Part shown: positions 5,113 through 7,602 of the stretch, piece by piece
Layout of the letters: each line of letters begins with the position of its first letter
How positions within the stretch are numbered: the first letter of the stretch is position 1
From: Chitinophaga pinensis
Lineage (GTDB): Bacteria > Planctomycetota > Phycisphaerae > Phycisphaerales > SM1A02
Reading direction: 5' to 3'
Length of the DNA: 7,602 bases
Assembly (NCBI GenBank): GCA_943329105.2
Contig: CALQCP020000105.1
Location: 1 to 7,602 of the forward strand
The notes under the pieces: model-generated
What the model was told of the DNA's origin: nothing
The model's database searches: none
What the model saw: only the letters and a program-made list of their open reading frames with translations
Program-made: the position numbers and the translations under genes

Positions 5113-7287
5113 TCACTGCAGGAGTTGCCACCAGATCGACTGGCCGCCGAGGTTGAGGTTCTGCACATTCGTGGTGTCGAGCCGAATGTTGCTCTGCCGG
5201 AGGAAGTCTGCAACAGCACGAACTTTGATGAGTTCGGCGTCGCGCATGACCGCACCGTTTTTGAGGTCATTGAAGAACACTGCATCGCGCTGCCAATTGG
5301 CGCGGCCTTCTGGCGTGAACTGCAATGGAACGGAGATTTCCAGTCCTTCGCGCGCGTTCACCATCATCTCCATGGGCTCAAGGCCCGGGCGCTCGAAGCG
5401 CGCGCGGTGCAGACCGGGGCGCAGCGGGAATGCGCCCGGGGCAGCGCCCATTGCTACGCCATCAACCTTCACCAGCACATTCATTGGCTGCAAGTTGTAG
5501 TTGTTGGCACCGACCACGTATTCGCCGGCTTCGTTGGTGCGCACATCCGGGATGCTGAGATCCGCAAGCACGGCGGTGAACTTCACCATGACGTCCGCTG
5601 CCGGAGCTGCTGCTAGGCGCGTGCGCGTGTCCGCGACCGTGGCGCGCACTGCGGCACCGATCCGGCTTGCGGCATCACGAAGCAACACGTCAATGGCATC
5701 CACTTCGACCTTGAGCTCAGGGGTGTCGCGCTTGGCGTAGTCAGACTGGACCGTGCCCGCCGCGAGGCTGGCGCCGGTGACGCCGTCAATGAGGCCATAG
5801 GTAGTGACCAGCGTCCATTGATCGACATCCGTGTGGGTGCCGGTGGATGGATCATCAAGGCGACGCTTGAAGCGTTGCAACGCCGTGATCGATGCAGTGA
5901 GAATGACGTCAGCCTTCATCTGCGCTGCCAATTGCACGGCTGACGTTTGATTGGAGAGGATGCGATCAACGGCCTCGGAACCAAGCAGGTCAGTGCCCGC
6001 ATTTGGACCGGCGGGCGCGATGCGATTGACCGCGTTCACCAAGTCTTCGCGGCGAATGATCTGTACGCCGGGGCCGGTGGAATCGGCAGATACAAGGTCT
6101 TCAAAGACAGAGACTTTTTCCGGCGCAACTGAGACGGGGCGCTGCTTCACAAAGATCGCCATGCGGATGGGGGCCGATGCGGCGGGAGCGATCGCAGCGG
6201 GATCCGTTGTCGCCGGGGCGGTTGCGGGTGCACTTGGTGATGCAGACGTACTCGCCGCGCCGGACGTGCTCGCCGATGACCCAGTGGCCTTCGCATTTGG
6301 ATCAATGTCGGCGGGCAAACCCTGCGTGCGCAATCGCAACATGGCGCCGCGATCAATTCCGCGGTCTTCGATCGCTTGCGCGGTGGAGAAACGCGCACCT
6401 GCGTCGGTGACGCGCGCCCAACCGACATGCACTTCCTCGGCACCAAGTTGCTCGCCGGTATCGGGGTCAATCATGGCGCTTCCGGGCACAAATACTTCGT
6501 AAATTTGGCCCGCTGAGACACCGCTTTCGGCACTCCGATTGAAGGTGATTTGACCGAGGGTGTAACCAATGACACGAGCGGGCGCGAGTGAATCGGCGAT
6601 GGCATTGGCTACGTCGGATGCCAATTTCTTCGCTACGGCACCAAGCACCACATTCGTCTTGACGCCCTTCTGCTCAACGCCCGGCATGATCTCATTGACT
6701 GCACTTTCAGAGAGTGTGACTGGCGTGGAACGAAACAGTGACCCAGTAGTGCTATCAAAGATCTTCAGCACGGCTTGCAGGTTGATCGTTCGGCGCTCAG
6801 CCTTTGATGTTCCAAATTGATTGAGGAGATCTGTTCTTTCAACTACTTCCTGGTAGTTACTGATGGTCAGCGTGGCAACGTAGCGCGCGCCGGCGAGTTG
6901 GAATGCGCGCGCTGCCTGCGGGTCAAGGATGTTGACGTTGCCGCTCTGCGTGAGGTCTTGTTCCTTGATGATGCTGGGAAGATCAGCGCGAGCAACGATT
7001 TCAAATCGCCGCGTGGCTTCAATGGCGCTTAGCAGTTGCACATCAGCGCCCTGCTCGATCTGCATGAGCGCGTTGTCGGTGCCATCAACTTTGGCCTGCG
7101 CAGTGACTGCTGGCGTTGCCGCGATGGCACGGATAGCAAGGCGAGGCTTCTCTGGAGTCGTGGTGGGCGGCGGGGATTGGGTGGCCGTCACTAGCGCCGT
7201 GGCTGTCGTGACGGACATGCCAACTATGGCGAGTGCCAAGGGTGCGAAGCGGGCTCGACGCCAGACGGATCGGGTCATGATGTTCAT
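5113..7287 (-). CDS. Large exported protein with two CsgG/LpoB-like halves, a FlgT-C-like module and a PEGA-like C-terminus
   Basis: A 724-residue protein headed by a signal peptide (basic MNIMTRSVWRRARF, hydrophobic core, possible signal peptidase I site after ATA near residue 31). It has no lipobox Cys. Modules, by eye: residues 48-235 are CsgG/LpoB-like (KPRLAIRAI strand, RRFEIVARADLPSIIKEQ, AGARYVATLTISNY, NLQAVLKIFDSTTGSLF, then an amphipathic helix near 215-230). Residues 238-322 resemble the FlgT C-terminal domain (GQITFNRSAESGVSAGQIYEVF, DPDTGEQLG, DRGIDRGAMLRLR). Residues 332-373 are an Ala/Ser/Thr/Pro linker. Residues 374-530 look like a second LpoB/CsgG-type half (IRMAIFVKQ, VQIIRREDLVNAVN, MKADVILTASITAL, YGLIDGVTGASLAAG). 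Residues 601-655 are PEGA-like (VLVKVDGVAMGAAPGAF, LRPGLHRARFERPGLE). The start is the first ATG of the signal peptide, with a weak AAGAG site 7 nt upstream. It is probably periplasmic or outer-membrane associated; function is unknown. It is the first gene of the operon. Confidence 0.78.
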   Translation of the reverse strand: MNIMTRSVWRRARFAPLALAIVGMSVTTATALVTATQSPPPTTTPEKPRLAIRAIAATPAVTAQAKVDGTDNALMQIEQGADVQLLSAIEATRRFEIVARADLPSIIKEQDLTQSGNVNILDPQAARAFQLAGARYVATLTISNYQEVVERTDLLNQFGTSKAERRTINLQAVLKIFDSTTGSLFRSTPVTLSESAVNEIMPGVEQKGVKTNVVLGAVAKKLASDVANAIADSLAPARVIGYTLGQITFNRSAESGVSAGQIYEVFVPGSAMIDPDTGEQLGAEEVHVGWARVTDAGARFSTAQAIEDRGIDRGAMLRLRTQGLPADIDPNAKATGSSASTSGAASTSASPSAPATAPATTDPAAIAPAASAPIRMAIFVKQRPVSVAPEKVSVFEDLVSADSTGPGVQIIRREDLVNAVNRIAPAGPNAGTDLLGSEAVDRILSNQTSAVQLAAQMKADVILTASITALQRFKRRLDDPSTGTHTDVDQWTLVTTYGLIDGVTGASLAAGTVQSDYAKRDTPELKVEVDAIDVLLRDAASRIGAAVRATVADTRTRLAAAPAADVMVKFTAVLADLSIPDVRTNEAGEYVVGANNYNLQPMNVLVKVDGVAMGAAPGAFPLRPGLHRARFERPGLEPMEMMVNAREGLEISVPLQFTPEGRANWQRDAVFFNDLKNGAVMRDAELIKVRAVADFLRQSNIRLDTTNVQNLNLGGQSIWWQLLQ

Positions 7288-7407
7288 GGGAGTGCTCTTC
7301 AGCGCGAAAATCGTACCGCCGGCTGGCACCCGAGCGCTCGCCGACAACTTCAAGCACAGACAACTAGAGCATCGGTGATTTCTGGTGGTTTTTGCCCCTT
7401 GCAAAGA
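7288..7407 (-). promoter_or_regulatory. Leader region expected to contain the operon promoter
   Basis: This gap lies between the upstream terminator and the first gene of the operon, so the promoter for at least the first gene should be here. I found no convincing -35/-10 pair: TACGAT (minus strand, 7312-7317) is a possible -10 element, but has no good partner at 16-18 bp. A perfect 10-bp palindrome, CGAGCGCTCG, sits at 7331-7340 and could be an operator, though such palindromes are easily met by chance in GC-rich DNA. AAGAG at 7295-7299 is a weak ribosome-binding site for the gene starting at 7287. Confidence 0.4.
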
Positions 7408-7435
7408 CAGCGCCCCGTCTTACGACGGGGCGCTG
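7408..7435 (-). terminator. Rho-independent-type terminator of the PEP-CTERM-like gene
   Basis: A perfect 12-bp GC-rich inverted repeat (arms 7408-7419 and 7424-7435) encloses a 4-nt loop. On the minus strand it is followed by TCTTTGC, a short, imperfect T-run. It lies 32 bp past the stop codon at 7468, and no T-run follows on the plus strand, so it fits the minus-strand gene upstream. It separates that gene from the envelope/arn operon. Confidence 0.8.
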
Positions 7436-7467
7436 GTCAGTCACAAAGCTATCTGATCCTCATGTAC

Positions 7468-7602
7468 TCAGCGACGACGACGACTCATGAATCCAGCGAG
7501 ACCGAGCAAGGCGATGGCGCCTGGAGCTGGACTAGTGTACGCGTTGATGTTGTCATAGAAGCCAAGGGTCGTGCCCTGAGCCGCAGTGCCAGAGTTGACC
7601 GA
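7468..7602 (-). CDS. PEP-CTERM-like sorted secreted protein, C-terminal fragment (cut by window edge)
   Basis: Only the last 44 codons and the stop are present. The frame is open to the right edge and ends SPAPGAIALLGLAGFMSRRRR. This has the three parts of a PEP-CTERM-type sorting tail: a Pro-containing motif (PAPG in place of PEP), a hydrophobic segment of about 10 residues, and a terminal arginine cluster. Such tails direct export and are thought to be processed by an exosortase. PAPG or PTPG variants ending in RRRR are frequent in Phycisphaerae-type planctomycetes, which is the main taxonomic clue here. The preceding visible residues (SVNSGTAAQGTTLGFYDNINAYT) carry no recognised domain, so the protein's function cannot be told. 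The frame was found by reading the sequence directly, since its start lies outside the window. Confidence 0.8.
   Translation of the reverse strand, partial: SVNSGTAAQGTTLGFYDNINAYTSPAPGAIALLGLAGFMSRRRR

Noticed and set aside
4682..5500. Plus-strand reading frame (272 codons) opposite two minus-strand genes
   Set aside because: It crosses the boundary of the COG3014-like and CsgG/LpoB-like genes and has no recognisable protein features.
7252..7287. Possible twin-arginine signal in the 724-residue protein (RR near residue 10)
   Set aside because: The residues around the arginine pair do not fit the S/T-RR-x-F-L-K pattern; an ordinary Sec signal explains the N-terminus.
7288..7404. Extended TTG start for the 724-residue protein at 7404
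   Set aside because: The extra 39 residues would run from just past the terminator through the leader and would bury the signal peptide; the ATG at 7287 gives a proper N-terminal signal.

Overview
The window reads as chromosomal DNA from a Gram-negative bacterium, most likely a planctomycete of the Phycisphaerae type. The main clue is the last gene, whose C-terminus (PAPG, a short hydrophobic helix, then four arginines) looks like the PEP-CTERM-like sorting tails common in that group. The sequence is fairly GC-rich with a GC-biased third codon position, which explains the many long but meaningless reading frames opposite the real genes. The taxonomic call is inference; no rRNA or other marker is present. 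Every gene I can support lies on the minus strand, so transcription runs from high to low coordinates.

In transcription order: (1) the 3' end of a PEP-CTERM-like secreted protein gene (7468-7602), followed by a perfect 12-bp stem-loop terminator (7408-7435); (2) an intergenic leader of about 120 bp that should hold the operon promoter; (3) a 724-residue exported protein with two CsgG/LpoB-like halves, a FlgT-C-like module and a PEGA-like C-terminal module (5113-7287); (4) a TPR-type lipoprotein resembling the COG3014 family (3479-5026); (5) a YcfL/DUF1425 lipoprotein (3004-3468); (6) an LpoB-family probable lipoprotein (2327-2917); then (7) arnB, (8) arnC and (9) the 5' end of arnA, which runs off the left edge.

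Genes 3-9 are co-directional with short gaps (10-86 bp) and one 4-bp ATGA overlap, so they probably form one operon. The second half is the start of the 4-amino-4-deoxy-L-arabinose (Ara4N) lipid A modification pathway: ArnB makes UDP-Ara4N, ArnA formylates it, and ArnC transfers it to undecaprenyl phosphate. The B-C-A order is the enterobacterial arn order. The first half is an outer-envelope set built around an LpoB-like protein; in E. coli LpoB activates the peptidoglycan synthase PBP1B, and ycfL lies directly upstream of lpoB, as here.

The unusual feature is the joining of these two modules in one apparent transcription unit, headed by a large protein that repeats the LpoB/CsgG fold. This suggests, but does not show, coordinated control of cell-wall or outer-membrane assembly and lipid A charge. 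No RNA genes, mobile elements, CRISPR arrays or long repeats were seen. No stretch longer than about 180 bp lacks a gene.
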